A stretch of DNA of 64,000 bases from Penaeus vannamei (GCF_042767895.1 NC_091590.1:2729324-2793323); one strand, 5' to 3'. Positions 49,071 through 63,300 are shown, counted from the first letter of the stretch. Notes: generated by a model not told the origin, from the letters alone. Program-made: numbers and translations.

Positions 49071-50578
49071 CCCTCTCCTTCTCACGAATTCTTAACCATT
49101 ATTCTCTCTCCTCCTCCTCCTTCTCCTCGTCCTCCTTCTCTCTCTCCCCTCCTCCTCCCCTTCTCCCCTCCCTGTCCACCCCTTCGCCATCCTCTTCTCC
49201 TTTACACGTGTCAAGAAAGGTAGAAAAAAAGGAAATAGAAAAACACGACAAGAACAAAAACCCGACATGATTTATCCCGCACGATGACTAATAATTAATG
49301 ATGACGAAGAGGAATAGAGAGAGAGAGAGAGAGAGGGGGGGACGGAGCGGGTGATAAATGGCGCGAAGGTGACAGATGGAGAAATAGGAGCAGGGGGGAG
49401 AAGGAGGGAGAAGGAGGGAGAGAAGGAGGGGGAGGGGAGGGGGAAGGATACACCGAGACGCGTGTTCGTGGAGAGGGGACGGGAAGAGGGGGAAGGAGAA
49501 GGAGGAAGAAGGGGGAAAAGAGGTAAAAAAAGAGAAAGGACTGTGGGAAGAGAGGAGCGAGAGGAAGGAGGAATTGGAACAGCGAAGGAATTACCCATTT
49601 CCTGTTGTCATACTGTTCTTTCTCCCCGTCCTCAGCACAGGATGCCACGCACAAAACTCTACGCACCCGAAACCCGCGTTTCAATAACTGGATTGAGACG
49701 CTGTTCACAGATGACTTCCGGAGAACGAAAATAGTAAGAGAACAGAGAGAGTGGAGGGGATAGAGGGAGGGAGGGAGGGAAGGAGGGAAGGTTTGGAGGA
49801 GGGAAAAGAGGAGATGAAAAGAGGAGAGGAAGGGAGGGAAGGAGGGAAGGGGTGGAGGAGGGAAAAGAGATGAGAGGAGGAGAGGAGGAGAAGAGGAGAA
49901 TGGGAGAGGAAGAGAAGATGGGGAGAAAGATGATATAGATATATAAAGAGAGAGAGAGAGAACGAGAGACTACTAAATGGAAAAAATAACGAAAGAGAAA
50001 CATGCAAAAGAGAACCATAATACATCAAGAAAGAGGGAAGAATGGAATAAACAAAACAAAACAAAAGAAGAAAACAAGGGAGGGAAAGAGGAGGAGGAGG
50101 AAAATGAGGAGGCAAAAGAAGAAAAGAAAATAAGAAAACAAGGAAGAGAAAGAAAATAGAGAAATCAGAGAAGAGAAACAAAAATAGGAAGTGTCGGAGG
50201 AAGAGGACACAAAATAAGAACATTAAGAAAACAAGGAAAAAAAAGAAAAATACGAAGAACAGGAGGAAAAGGAGACAAAAGAAAAACATCAAGAAAGCAA
50301 GGAAAAGGAAGAAAAACACGAAGAAGAGCAGGAAAAGGACACAAAAGAAATACATCAAGAAAGCAAGGAAGAGAAGGAAAAACACGAAGAAGAAGAGCAG
50401 GAAAAGGAGACAAAAGAAATACATCAAGAAAGCAAAGAAGAGAAAGAAACATAGGAAGGAGAAGAGGAGGAACAGGAACAAGGAAGAGAAAGAAAAATAA
50501 GAAGAGTAGCAGGAATAAGTGGAGACAAAAGAAGAACATTAAGAAAACAAGGAAGATAAAGATAAATAGGAAGAAGAG

Positions 50579-50623
<45 letters not shown>

Positions 50624-50635
50624 CACCACACACCA
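49071..50635. repeat. CTCCTC, GGGAGAAGG and AAGAAGAGGA repeats
   Basis: The purine-rich minisatellite at 50200-50560 repeats a ~60-bp unit with core ACATCAAGAAAGCAAGGAA about five times. A small complex stretch lies at 49575-49735. Confidence 0.88.
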
Positions 50636-52110
50636 GCTCTTGCCCCGCGTCACCGTTCAGCTGGAAAATTGTTTAGTTCAGAACCCCGACGTGATCATCG
50701 CGCTCATCTGGCTGTTTACAACGAAAGAGGAGCTGGGCGAATGGGGAGGGAAGGAGGGAGGAGGAGGAGGAGGGGGGAGGGAGGGAGGAGAAGGAGGAGT
50801 GGACGGAAGGAGTGGAGGGAGGAGAAGGAGGAGGGAAGGAGAGAAGGATGGAGGAAATGGAGAGAGGGAGGGAATGAAGGAGGGGGAAGAGAGAGGGTAA
50901 ACAGGAGAGCAGGAGGAAAGAGGAGAGAAGAAAGAGGAAGAGAAGGAAGGAAAGGAGGAGGAGAGGAAGGAAGGAAGGAGGAGTGGAGGGAAGGGAGGGA
51001 GTGAGGGAGGAGTAGGAGGGAGTGGAGGAAGGGAGGGAAAGGAGGAAGGGAGGAGAAGGAAGGATGGAGTGGAGGAAAGGAAGATGGGAAGGAACAAGGA
51101 GAGAGAGGAAGAGAGGGAAGGGAAGGAAGGGAGAGAGGAAGGGAAGGGAGGAAGGAAGGAGGAGGAGAGAGAGGGGAGGAAAAGGAGGGAGGAAAGAAGA
51201 GGGAAGGAGGGATGGGAAAAGTAGAGGGAGGGAGAGCAGGAGGAGAGGGAGAGAGGGAGGGAAGGGAGGAAGGGATGGGAGGAGTAGAGAAATGAAGGCA
51301 AGGAAATCAGAGTATTAAATGAAGGGAGGGATATGGAGGGAGTGGGGGAGAAAAGGAAGAAGTGGAGGGGAAGGAGGAAGAGAAAGTGAGAAACGGAGGG
51401 AGTGGGGGGTTGAAAGAGAGGAGAGAAATGGAGAGAAGTAAGGGAGGTAAATGAAGAATAGGAGAGACATAAGGACGAAGGGCAAGAAATTTAGTGAGAG
51501 GAAGAAGTATATTGAGGGAAATGAAGGAGCGGAAGGAGGGAGAGAGCGAGGGGAAATGAACTGAGTGGGAGGAGGGAGGGAAATGAAAAAAAAGAGGAGG
51601 AGAATGAGAAAGACGGAAGGAGGGAAATCAAGAAGTACAGAAAGAGGAGTAGCAAAACTGAGATAGGGTATCGGAGGAGGAGGAGGTAGAAGGGGAAGAA
51701 AATTAAGAGGAAGAAAAAACGAGGAGGAGTAGGAGAAAGAGGAAAAAATAAAGAGGAGGAAGAGAAAGAGAATGGAAGAAAAGATAGAAGAGGAAGAGGA
51801 GGAGGAGTAGGAAGAAGAGAAAGAGAAAGAGAAAGAGGAGGAGTTGAAGGACTAGGAAGAAGAGAAAGAAGAAAAAGAAGATGAGTAGGAAGAAGAGAAA
51901 GAGAAGGATGAGGAGAAGGAGCAGGAAGAAGAGAAAGAAAAGAAAGAAGAACAGGAGGAGAACAACGACAGCAGTAGGAATAGAGAAGGAGGGATAATAG
52001 GAAAGAAGGGGAAAGAAAAAGAACAAATGAGGACGAGGGTTTGACGAGACAGCCTGCTCATCAGAGCGGCGCGGCGAGGACTCCAATCACGAGAAGTGGC
52101 AACTCCTTCG
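50636..52110. repeat. GGA/GGGA/AGGAAG repeats with small complex islands
   Basis: Complex stretches are at 50636-50745 (GTCACCGTTCAGCTGGAAAA) and 52031-52110. The rest is purine-rich simple repeat. No exon-like sequence. Confidence 0.88.
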
Positions 52111-52160
52111 TCCTTCCTTCTCTCTCTCTCTCTCTCTCTCTGTCTCTGTCTCTGTCTCTG

Positions 52161-52196
<36 letters not shown>

Positions 52197-53280
52197 CATT
52201 CCTCCTTCCCTCCAATCCTCTCTCTCCCCTCCATTCCCCCCTCCTTTCCTAAATCACACACCCCCTCCCTCCTTCCCTCCCTAACTCCTTCTGTTCTTCT
52301 CTCTCTCTCTCGCTTCCCTCCTCTCTTAGCTCCTTTCTCTCCCTACCCTCCCTCCCTAGCTCCCTCTCTTCTTCCCACCTTCCCTCTCTCCGGACCCTCC
52401 CTCCCTCCTTCCCTCCTTCCTACCCAGTCTCCCTCCTCCCTCCCTCCCTCCCTCCCTCCCTCCCTCCTTCCTACCCTCCCTCTCTCGCTCACTTCCTTCC
52501 TTCCTTCCTCCTTTCCGCCGTGACACTTCGAACCACGACGACACTCTCTCTGATGGCCTTTGGTGTCGGGGAACCCTATAGCGGGGGGGGGGGGGTTGAA
52601 GGAGGTTATGAGCGAGGGAGGAGTTAGAGGTTGTGAGAGAGAGAAGGAGAGAGAGAAGGAGAGAGTTGGACGTTGGGAGGGTGAGAGGGAGGGGGGTGGA
52701 GGTTAGGAGGAAGTTGGGAGGGTGGGAGGTAGATTGAGGATGGAGTTGGTGAGAGGAGGGGGTGAAGGGAGAAGATAGGGGTGGAGGTTGGGAGAGAGTA
52801 AAGTAGGGGAGGTGGAGGTTGGGAGAGTGAGAGAAAGATGGGCTTGGAGTGAGGGAGTGAACGGAATAGGATGTTGGAGGTTAGAGGTTGGGAGAGAGGG
52901 AGCGAGGGAGAGAGATAGGGTGGTTGAAGAGTGAAAGAAAAAGAGGGTTGGAAGTTTAGGGAGATGAAGAGTGAGAAAGTGGAGTTGGAGGTTGGAGTGA
53001 GAAGGTTGGGGGTTAAGGTGGAAGTGGAATCTACCGCTTCAAGATCTCCCTCTCTCTCCTCTTCTTGTGCCCCTCTCGTTTCCATCTTTTCCTCTCTCTC
53101 CTTGTGTCCCTCTCTCGTGTTCCTCTCTTCCCCTCTCTCTTCTTGTGTCCCTCTTCCCCTCTCTCTTCTTCTGTCCCTCTTCCCCTCTCTCCTCTCGTGC
53201 CCCTCTCTCTTCTTTCCCCCTTCCCCTCTCTTTTCTACTGTCCCTCTTCTCCTCTCTCTTCTCATCCTCCCCTCTCCCTT
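52111..53280. repeat. CT/CCCT repeats, GAGGTTGGGAG minisatellite, CCCTCTCTC minisatellite
   Basis: (CTGTCT)n at 52140-52182, a GAGGTTGGGAGAGTGAG-type unit at 52585-53010, and a CTCTCTTCTTGTGTCCCTCT unit at 53080-53260. A run of ten or more G lies at 52584. Confidence 0.88.
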
Positions 53281-53480
53281 TTCTCCCGCTCGGCCTACCC
53301 CGTGTCAAGCAGCCTGCCACGTCCTGCCAGGTCACGAGCCGCCTGCCAGGTGCCTCTCCGATCACTCGTTCCGTGCCCTTTGGTGACCCGTCGGTGGGGG
53401 GTGGGGGTGGGGTGGGGTGGGGTGGGCGCTTAACTCACTCGCTGGAAGGGGCGAGTGTGGTCCCCCCCGGCACATGCTGC
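53281..53480. other. Complex-sequence island F
   Basis: Contains two GCCTGCCA-type words and GTGGGGTGGGG (53400-53430). Nothing coding. Confidence 0.3.
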
Positions 53481-53514
53481 TTGCTCATTCCGTCTCTCTC
53501 TCTCTCTGTCTCTC

Positions 53515-53549
<35 letters not shown>

Positions 53550-53554
53550 TTCTT

Positions 53555-53600
<46 letters not shown>

Positions 53601-53930
53601 TTTTCTGCCCTTTCTCTTTCTTATAGTTTTCGATTTGTTTTTTGTTTTCTTTCAATTCCCCTTTTCCTTTTGTCTTTCTGTCTCTATGTTAATGTCTCCC
53701 TCTCTCTCTCCACCTCTCCCTTTATCCCTACCCTCCCTCCTTCCCTCTCTTTCTTTCTCCCCCTCCATAGCTCCCTCTCTTCCTCCCTTCCTCCCACCTT
53801 CCCTTTCTCTCTCCTCCCTCTCTCTCTCTCTCTCCCTCCCTCCTTCCCTCTCTTTCTTTCTCCCTCCCTTCCTCCCTCCTTCCCTCTCTTTCTCCCTTCC
53901 TCCTTCCCTCCTTCCCTCCCTCCCTCACAC
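53481..53930. repeat. (CT)n and CCCTCCTTCC repeats
   Basis: CT-dinucleotide runs at 53494-53595, then CCCTCCTTCCCTCTC repeats. Confidence 0.93.
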
Positions 53931-54290
53931 CCATCACCGCCAAGATTTCAAATAACCCGCGCAAAAAGACGCAGCGACAAGTAACGCCCCCTTTCCGTCA
54001 ACCAGCTGTTTCCCGTAACTCGTCGGGCAGAGCAGAAGCCGGCGGGGCGAGCCAATCACAATCGAGGAGAGCTTCGGGGTGCGTTGTGATTGGCTCTCTT
54101 CTCCTCTCGGTGTCGCTGCTGGTCGCCGTCCACTAATTTTTCTAACTCGCGGATATGAGCTTCGGATTCGTGGTAGTTTGTTGTTGTTGTTTGTTTTTTT
54201 GTTCTTTCTTGTCTTCTGTGCTATTTTACTTTGTCTCGGTTTTGTTTATGTGTCTGGCTGTCTGTCTCTTGCTTTTTTTCTATTCTTGCT
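53931..54290. promoter_or_regulatory. Complex-sequence island G with inverted CCAAT pair
   Basis: GAGCCAATCACAA (about 54049-54061) and TTGTGATTGGCTC (about 54083-54095) form a 13-bp perfect inverted repeat around a ~21-bp spacer, so two CCAAT boxes face each other. The surrounding 120 bp is GC-rich. Promoter-like, orientation undecided; a hairpin is the alternative. Confidence 0.35.
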
Positions 54291-55050
<760 letters not shown>

Positions 55051-55540
55051 CGATTCCTGAAATGAGAAGTTGCCTTCGCCCGCCCGCCGGAATGTCATTA
55101 AGATGGAGCCGAAAGCGGGACCTTTTCGCTTAATTCCAATAAAAGATATTTTTCATCTCGTCCGTGTGTCTGTCTGTCTGATTGTCTGTGTGTCTGTGTC
55201 TGGTTGGTCGTCGCTGACAAACTCTTCCACACTTACTAGTCATTCTCTGTTTCTCTCTACTTTTGCTTTCTCCCCCTTTCTCTTTCTCTATAACTTCTCT
55301 CTCTATCTTTCTTCTCTTCTTCTCCCTTTCCCCCCTCCTTCCCTCACTTTCTCTCCCTCTCCCTTCCCCCTCTTTCCCTCCCTTCCCCCTCTTATCCTCC
55401 CCTTCTCCTCCTCCTCTCTCCCCTCATCCTTCCCATCTTCGACAAAATCCCGTAAGCATAATATTTTCTCAGCTTCCATCACGACCTCAGAAATCTCATA
55501 AAAAATATTCAAGGTTGGTAAACAAACTGCGAAAAAATCA
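55051..55540. other. Complex-sequence island H then CT-rich sequence
   Basis: 55055-55160 is non-repetitive (AGTTGCCTTCGCCCGCCCGC, AATGTCATTAAGATGGAGCC). 55240-55440 is CT-rich. Nothing coding. Confidence 0.3.
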
Positions 55541-55862
55541 TTAAAAGCCTAAATAAATAAATAAATAAATATGGAATGGTATAACAAAATCAAAGAATAC
55601 GTGAGAAAACGAAAGATAATTGGCAGTAATAAGCGATAAGTACTATGGAAACAAATGAAGTATTATAATAGGAAATATATGATATTAATAATCATAATAA
55701 AAACAATAACAATAACACTAATGTCTCATACTAATGGATAATAGTGATGATGACGATTAAAATAATGATGACTATGATAAAATAATAATAATAATAAAAT
55801 GAAGCTAACAGTAGTTGTAGTATTAATAGGAGTATTGGTAGTAGCAGTAACTACAGTAATAA

Positions 55863-55894
<32 letters not shown>

Positions 55895-56047
55895 TAACAA
55901 CAACAATGATAATAATAGTAATAACAATAATAAAAAAACATTATCACCATCATCAGTCATTATCATCATGAAGATAACAAAATAATAATTATAATGATAA
56001 TAATAATAATAATAATAATAATAAATGATGATGATGATGATGATGAT

Positions 56048-56108
<61 letters not shown>

Positions 56109-56170
56109 GGAAAAAATCATCATCACCATAATCATAAAGGTAACAAAATACTAATGATAATAATAATAAT
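55541..56170. repeat. AT-rich trinucleotide block: (AAT)n, (ATG)n
   Basis: (AAAT)n 55553-55568, (TAA)n at about 55860-55885 and 56045-56107, (GAT)n at about 56025-56046. Confidence 0.92.
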
Positions 56171-57110
56171 AAACCCAAAATCTCAGAAGACGCTCCCCCC
56201 CCCCCTCACTTAAGAACAAGGATGTCACCCATCACATGCCGGGTCTCCCTTACCCCCCCTCACCCCTCCTCCCTTCGTCATCTCCCTCACCCATCGATAT
56301 TTCTCGCGTTCCCTCGCTCCGACAGGAAGGAGGGGGAGGGGGAAAAGGAAGAGGAGACGGGGAGTGGGGGGGAGATAGAGAAGGAGGAGGAGGAGAGGGA
56401 GACGGGAAGGGGGAGGAGAGGGGTAGGGGGGAGAGGTGGAGGGGGAGTGGGGGGGAGGTGGAGAGGAGGAGGGAGGGAGAGGGAAACGGAGGGAGAGGAG
56501 AGGGAGAGGGAGAGAGAGAGAGAGGGAGAGAGATCGAGAGAGGGAGAGAGAGAAGAGAGAAAAAGAGATCGAGACAGAGAGATAGAAAGAAAGAGATCGA
56601 GAGAGAGAGAGCGAGAGAAAGATAAATAGCGACAGAGAGAGAGAGCGAGAGAGCGAGAGAAAAGATAAATAGCGAGAGAGAGAGGGAGAGAGGGAAGTGC
56701 CATGCATCTCGCCCTCAGGGCCACGTCTCGGGGGACCTTCCTTCGCGGAATGGCACAGGACGCAATCAAAGGACCGGTGTAGTGGGGGGGGGAGGGGGTT
56801 GGGGGGGAGGTAGGGGGGATGGAGGGGTAGGGAGATGGAGGGTGAGGGGTGGTAGTGGGGAGGTGATGTGAATGGAGGGGGGGGTGGGGGAGGGGATGGA
56901 GGGGAGGTGTGGGGGTTGGAGGGGGAGGGGGTGGGGAGAGGTGGAGTGGGGGATGGAGAGGAGGGGGGGATGGGGGTTGGGGGGAGAGGTAGTGGGGGGA
57001 TGGAGAGGACGGGGTGGTAGTAGGGGTTGGAGGGGGTGACGGGGTGGTAGTAAGAGGGGGGGGGTAGAGGGTCGGCGGCTAATCACATGTTGGTTCCTCC
57101 CTCATCGCCA
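56171..57110. repeat. GGA/GA repeats, small island, G-rich minisatellite
   Basis: GA/GGGA repeats cover 56325-56690. A complex island with GTGCCAT..ATGGCAC inverted ends lies at 56696-56757. A GGGGTGGAGGGGGATGG-type minisatellite at 56780-57065 has quadruplex-like G runs. Confidence 0.85.
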
Positions 57111-57609
57111 CTTGGCCACGGCACTTTTCATTCCTTTTCCTCTCTCCCTTTCTCTTTCTTTCTTTCTTTCTTTTTATTTCCTTAACCTTCTCTCTCTCTG
57201 TCTCTCTTTCTCTGCCTCTCTATTTCTTCTTCTCTTTATCATATTTCTATTTTCCTTCCTCCCTTCCTCTTCCTTTCTTTCTTCTCATTCCTCTCTCTCC
57301 ACTTCCTTCCTTCCATTTTCCTTGCTCCTCCTCTCCTCTCTTATTACATATATATTTCTTTTTCTCCATTTCTCGACACTCCCTCACTTTCCCTTTCCTC
57401 TCTCTCATCTCCTTTTTCGTACTCGCTCCCTCTCTCTTCCTCTATCCGCATTTCCCACACGCATTTCTTCCCCTTCCCTCTCCCCTCCTTCCTTCTTTTC
57501 TCACCTCTCTTTCGCTTCCCAGTTTCCCCTTCGCCTTGTCAGAAGACCACACGCACACACACACATACACTCACACACACACACATACACACACACTCAC
57601 ACACACACA

Positions 57610-57676
<67 letters not shown>

Positions 57677-58555
57677 TCACACACACACACACAATCTTCC
57701 TCATTAGCAAGCAAATAATATCTAAAACACTAAATAAAATAGAAAAACAGGAAAAAGGAAAGACAAGGCAAACCAAAGAACAGAAGCCAGAAGAAGAAGA
57801 AGAAGAAGAAGAAGAAGAAGAAGAAGAAGAAGAAGAAGAAGAAGAAGAAGAAGAAGAAGAAGAAGAAGAAGAAGAAGGAAAAGAGGAAAAAGAAAAGAAG
57901 AAAAAAAGGAAAAAAGAAGGCGTCGGACAAGAAGAAACCAGAAGAAGAAGAAGAAGAAGAAGAAGAAGAAGAAGAAGAAGAAGGAAAAGGGGCGTCGGAC
58001 AAGAAAAACCAAAGAACAAATAAAAAACAAGAAGAAGAAGAAGAAGGAAAAGGTGAGAAATGAAAAAGTAAAGACAAGAGAAACCAAAGAACAAATTAAA
58101 AACAAGAAGAAGAAGGAAAAGGTGAGAAAAGAAAAAGTAAAGACAAGAGAAACCAAAGAACAAATTAAAAACAAGAAGAAGGAGAAGAGGAAGGAAAAGG
58201 GGGAAGGGGGGCGTCGGACAAGAGAAACCAAAGAACAAAGAAAAAACAAGAAGAAGGAAAAGGTGAGAAAAGAAAAAGTGAAGACAAGTGAAACCAAAGA
58301 ACAAAGAAAAAACTAAAAGAAGAAGGAGAAGAAGAAGAAGAAGGAAAAGGTGAGAAAAGAAAAAGTGAAGACAAGAGAAACCAAAGAACAAAGAAAAAAC
58401 AAGAAGGAAAAGGTAAGAAAAGAAAAAGTGAAACCAAAGAACAAAGAAAAAACTTAAAGAAGAGGAAGAAGAGGAAGAAGAAGAAGCAGAAGAAGAAGAA
58501 GAAGAAGGAGAAGAAGAAGAAGGAAAAGGGGAAGGGGGGCGTCGGCCAGGGCGCT
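57111..58555. repeat. CT-rich, (CA)n and long (GAA)n block
   Basis: (CA)n with interruptions at 57546-57692. (GAA)n about 57794-57876 and 57950-57980. A ~75-bp unit with core GACAAGAGAAACCAAAGAAC recurs about eight times between 57770 and 58450. Confidence 0.92.
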
Positions 58556-58625
58556 CCGGCGGGCGCGGAGACCCCCATATATCTTGATTCAATCGCCGGC
58601 GACCTCGAGCACGCCCGCGCCCGTG
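58556..58625. other. Short complex GC-rich island
   Basis: Contains TATATCTTGATTCAATCGCC and GGCGACCTCGAGCACGCCC. Nothing else recognised. Confidence 0.25.
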
Positions 58626-59630
58626 TCCATCAATCCTTTTCCTCTTCCTCTTCTTCTTCCTCTTTTTCTTTTTCTTCTCCCCTTATTTTCCTTTATTTAC
58701 TTCTTTCTCTTCTCTCTCCCTCTTCTTTTTTTTCTTTTTATCTCTGTCCATCAATCCTTTTCCTCTTCCTCTTCCTCTTTCTCTTTTTCTGCTCCCCTTA
58801 TTTTCCTTTATTTACTCCTTTATCCCTCTTCTTTTCCTTCTTATTTTTTCTTTTCATCTCTGTCCATCAATCCTTTTCGTCTTCCTCTCCTCCTTTTTTC
58901 TACTTCTTCTTCTCTTCTCCTCTTTTTTTTCCTTCATTTACTTCTCTCTCCCTCTTCTTTTCCTTCCTTTTTTTCTTTTTATCTTTGTCCATCAATCCTT
59001 TTCGTTTTCTTCTTCTCTTCTCTTATTCTTCCTTCGTTTATTTCTCCTTTTATTTGCCTTCATTTACTTCTCTCTCCTCTTCCTGTTCCTTAAAATTTCC
59101 ATTCCTCTTCATCCTCCTTTTCCTCTCTCCACATTACCTTCCTTTACCATCTCCTCCTCCTCCTCCTCATTTATTTCTCCTGCTTCTTAAAATTTCCTCA
59201 TCCCTCTTCTTCTTCTCTTCTCTTATTTTCCTTCGTTTATTTCTCCTTTTATTTGCCTTCATTTACTTCTCTCTCTCTTCCTGTTCCTTAAAATTTCCAT
59301 TCCTCTTCTCCTCCTTTTCCTCCTCTCCACATTACCTTCCTTTACCATCTCCTCCTCCTCCTCCCCTTTCTTCTCCTGCTTCTACTCTGTTCCTCATCCC
59401 CTTCCTTCTTTTCTTCTCTCTCCTTTTCTTGCCCTAATTCTCCTCGTTCTTCCCTCCCTTCCCTCTCCCTCCCTCCTTCTCGGACCCCCAACACCTCCTT
59501 TCTCCTCCAATTTCCTCCTTCTCATTACCGATCTTTCCTCCCCTCCCCTCCCCTCCCTTCCCCCTCACGTATACCCCTCCCCCAAATCTCCCCCATCTCT
59601 AAATACCCCCCTCCTCCCCCCTACAGTACC
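58626..59630. repeat. CTTTT/CCTCTTCC repeats with a 120-bp-scale period
   Basis: TCTGTCCATCAATCCTTTTC or a close variant recurs at about 58624, 58743, 58859 and 58985, period about 120 bp. A second unit, TTCCTTAAAATTTCCATTCC, recurs at about 59087 and 59283. Confidence 0.85.
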
Positions 59631-59669
59631 TACCACCCCAACCACATACTCACGACACATACATACACA

Positions 59670-59715
<46 letters not shown>

Positions 59716-59799
59716 CCATAGAGCACACACACACAAACAAACACACACGTTCCATACAGCACACACAAGCACACACACACACACACACGTCCCATACAG

Positions 59800-59831
<32 letters not shown>

Positions 59832-60010
59832 CACACGCCCACACACAAACACACACACACACACATACGCCCACACACAAACACACACACACACACGCCC
59901 ACACACGCGCACACACACACACACACGCCCACACACGCGCACACACACACGCACACACACACACACGCCCAAACACACACACACACACGCCCACACACGC
60001 ACACACGCCC

Positions 60011-60050
<40 letters not shown>

Positions 60051-60055
60051 TACAT
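59631..60055. repeat. (CA)n-rich block with CACACGCCCACACACG units
   Basis: CA runs broken by CGTTCCATACAGCACACACA and ACGCCCACACACAAACACAC units. Confidence 0.95.
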
Positions 60056-60770
<715 letters not shown>

Positions 60771-61020
60771 AAATCGATTCCGCAATAACGCAAAAATTCC
60801 TCTTTCCTCTCCCCGCCCATCCTTCCCACCCGCCCCCCCACTGCGGCGCCCACTTACCCCGCCCACGCCGCGACAGTAGACGGTTTCACACAAATATTTG
60901 AAAAGCAATAGAGCCTTGTTAACGCGGGCGGGAGCAAGGCGGGGCGAGAATTGGTATTCCATTCGGGAAATGAAAGAGCTAAATCTTGGCTGATCGTCGC
61001 CTCTCGCCCTCTTCGCCGCT
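60771..61020. other. Complex-sequence island I
   Basis: Non-repetitive, GC-rich left part, then TTTCACACAAATATTTGAAA, which contains a CAAATATTTG palindrome. Unknown function. Confidence 0.3.
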
Positions 61021-61750
61021 TTCTTCGCTCGCTCCTGTTCTTCTTCTTCTTCTTCCTCCTTTTCGTTTTTCTTCTGCCTATTTTTAAATTTCTCGTTCTT
61101 CTTCCTCTTTTTTATTTTCTTCTTCCTATTTTTTTTCTTTTTCCTCTATTTCGTTTTTCTTCTGACTATTTTTTCATTTTCTTCTTTTTTCTGTCTTCTC
61201 TTTCTTCTTCTTCTCCTCTCTCATCCATCCCATCTTCTTCCTTCCTCTCTCCCTCGTCTTTCCTCCCTTTATTTCTCTCTCTTCCTTCCCCTCTCTCTCC
61301 CTCTTCCTCCCTCTCTCCATCTACTACTACTCCATCTCCCATCCTTCATCTCTCTCCCTCCATCCTCTCCTCTCTCTCTCCCCTCTCCTTCTCTCTCTCC
61401 CCTCTCTCTCTCTCCCTCTCTCCTTCTCCCTCCATCCTCTCCTCTTCTCTCTCTCTCTGCCTCCCTCCCTCTCCTTCTTCCTCTATCCTCTCCTCTCTCT
61501 CTCTCTCTCCCCCTCTTCTTCACCCTCCATCCCCTCCTCTTCTTCACCCTCCCTCCCTCTCTCTCTCTCCCCCTCCCTCCCTCCTCTTCTTCACCCTCCC
61601 TCCCTCCATCTCTCTCCCCCTCCTTCCCTCCTTCACCCTCGCACATAAATCTCTAAAGCTTTCACATATACACGTTTTTTTTATTCAGAAGCGTCTACTC
61701 CAGCACAGGACACAACAATCACAGGATATATCCGAGCCTTTTGGAGGACG
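61021..61750. repeat. CTT/CCCT-rich repeats
   Basis: TTCTTCTTCTTC and CTCTCTCCCTCCATCC-type units. Short unique sequence at 61640-61740. Confidence 0.9.
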
Positions 61751-62225
61751 AGGCACGGCGGGGACGGACTGCAGGGAGGGAGGGAAGGGAGGAAAGGGAG
61801 GGACGGGCTGCAGGGAGGGAGGGAGGGAGGGAAGGGAGGGAAGGGAGGGACGGACTACAGGGACGGACTGCAGGGAGGGAGGGAAGGGAGGGACGAACTG
61901 CAGGGAGGGAGGGAAGGGAGGGAGGGACGGAAGGGAGGGAGGGAGGGAAGGGAGGGACGAACTGCAGGGAGGGAGGGAAGGGAGGGACGGACTGCAGGGA
62001 GGGACGAACTGCAGGGAGGGAGGGAAGGGAGGGAGGGAAGGGAGGGACGAACTGCAGGGAGGGAGGGAAGGGAGGGACGAACTGCAGGGAGGGAGGGAAG
62101 GGAGGGACGGACTGCAGGGAGGGAGGGAAGGGAGAGGACGAACTGCAGGGAGGGAGGGAAGGGAGGGACGGACTGCAGGGAGGGAGGGAAGGGAGAGGAC
62201 GAACTGCAGGGAGGGAGGGAAGGGA
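61751..62225. repeat. 30-bp minisatellite with PstI-like CTGCAG core
   Basis: The unit GGGAGGGACGAACTGCAGGG + AGGGAGGGAA is repeated about 15 times with unit-length variants and an occasional GACGGACTGCAG. The 10-codon period keeps frames open without being a gene. Confidence 0.93.
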
Positions 62226-63135
62226 GGACAAGCACTTCTTACAGTCAAGAACTTTGTTGATTAACTGTCCGAGGCAGTCGCTGGGGGAGAGTACAATCTG
62301 TTATCGTAATTACTATGGTGGAGACCTGGTTCTTCTCCCTCCGCTTCGCTCTGACTTCAATTCTTCTCTGTTCCTTCCTTCTTTTCTTCATTTAGTCTTA
62401 TTCTATCCCTTCTCTCCTTCCTCTCCTCCTTCCTTTACTCCATTTCTCTCTAATTTCAATCCTTTTGTGTTCCTTCCTTCCTTTCCTTCTTTCCTTCCAT
62501 TACTCCCATTCTGTCCCTTCTCTTCTTTCTTATTCCCATACTAACCCTTTCTTTCCTTCCTTCCTTTATTCCCATTCTATACCCGGTTCCCATTTCACTC
62601 ATTCTTCCTACACCTCCTTCTATACCCCCATGTCCTCCCCATCACCTCTTCCCCCATTCCCTACCTTACCCATCACCCCCGCCCCACCGCCATTATCACC
62701 CACTTACCCCAATTCTCCCCATCCTTATATCTACCCCCTTTTTATCTTCTTCCCATCCTATCCCTTCCTCCCCATTCTCACCCCATCCTATCCACTTCCC
62801 CATCCCTATATCTCCCTCCCCATTCTCATCCCATCCTTATATCCTTATATCTTCCTCCCATTTCTATCCCTTCCTCCCCATTCTCACCCCCCACCCTACC
62901 CACTTCCCCCATCCTTAACCCGTCCTCTCACACCCCCTCTCCCGCCCCCCATCCTTAACCCGTCCTCTCACCCCCACCCTCTCCCCACCCCATCCCCCCT
63001 ACCCACTTCCCCCATCCTTATCCCGTCCTCTCACCCCCCTTCTCCCACCCCATTCCCCCATCCTTAACCCGTCCTCTCAACCCTCCCTCCCCACTTCCCC
63101 ATCCTTGCCCCCATCCTCTCAACCCCCATCCCCCC
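62226..63135. repeat. CT-rich then CCCCATCCTTAACCCGTCCTC minisatellite
   Basis: 62231-62330 is complex. 62340-62880 is CT/CCCAT rich. 62885-63135 has about seven copies of CCCCCATCCTTAACCCGTCC or variants. Confidence 0.85.
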
Positions 63136-63300
63136 CTACCCACTTGAGCACTTACAGCGTGAGATACTCTTATAATCTTCGCTAACAATCAGGCGTGTGC
63201 AACTGCAGGAGGGGGAAATTCCTGCAATAATCTTGCAGGCAAAACACTCCTGTCAGAGAGTAGTGCTCAAGACGAGGACACACGTACACGAAGAAGTACA
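63136..63300. other. Complex-sequence island J with inverted repeats
   Basis: CTTGAGCACT (63143-63152) and AGTGCTCAAG (63262-63271) are perfect inverted repeats around about 110 bp. Inside, GCAGGA and TCCTGC form a smaller hairpin, with a further TTGCAGG. A structured RNA or small MITE-like element is possible; neither is proven. Confidence 0.35.

Noticed and set aside
61741..62544. Gly-Arg-Glu repeat frames around 61.7-62.5 kb
   Set aside because: Produced by the 30-bp CTGCAG minisatellite.
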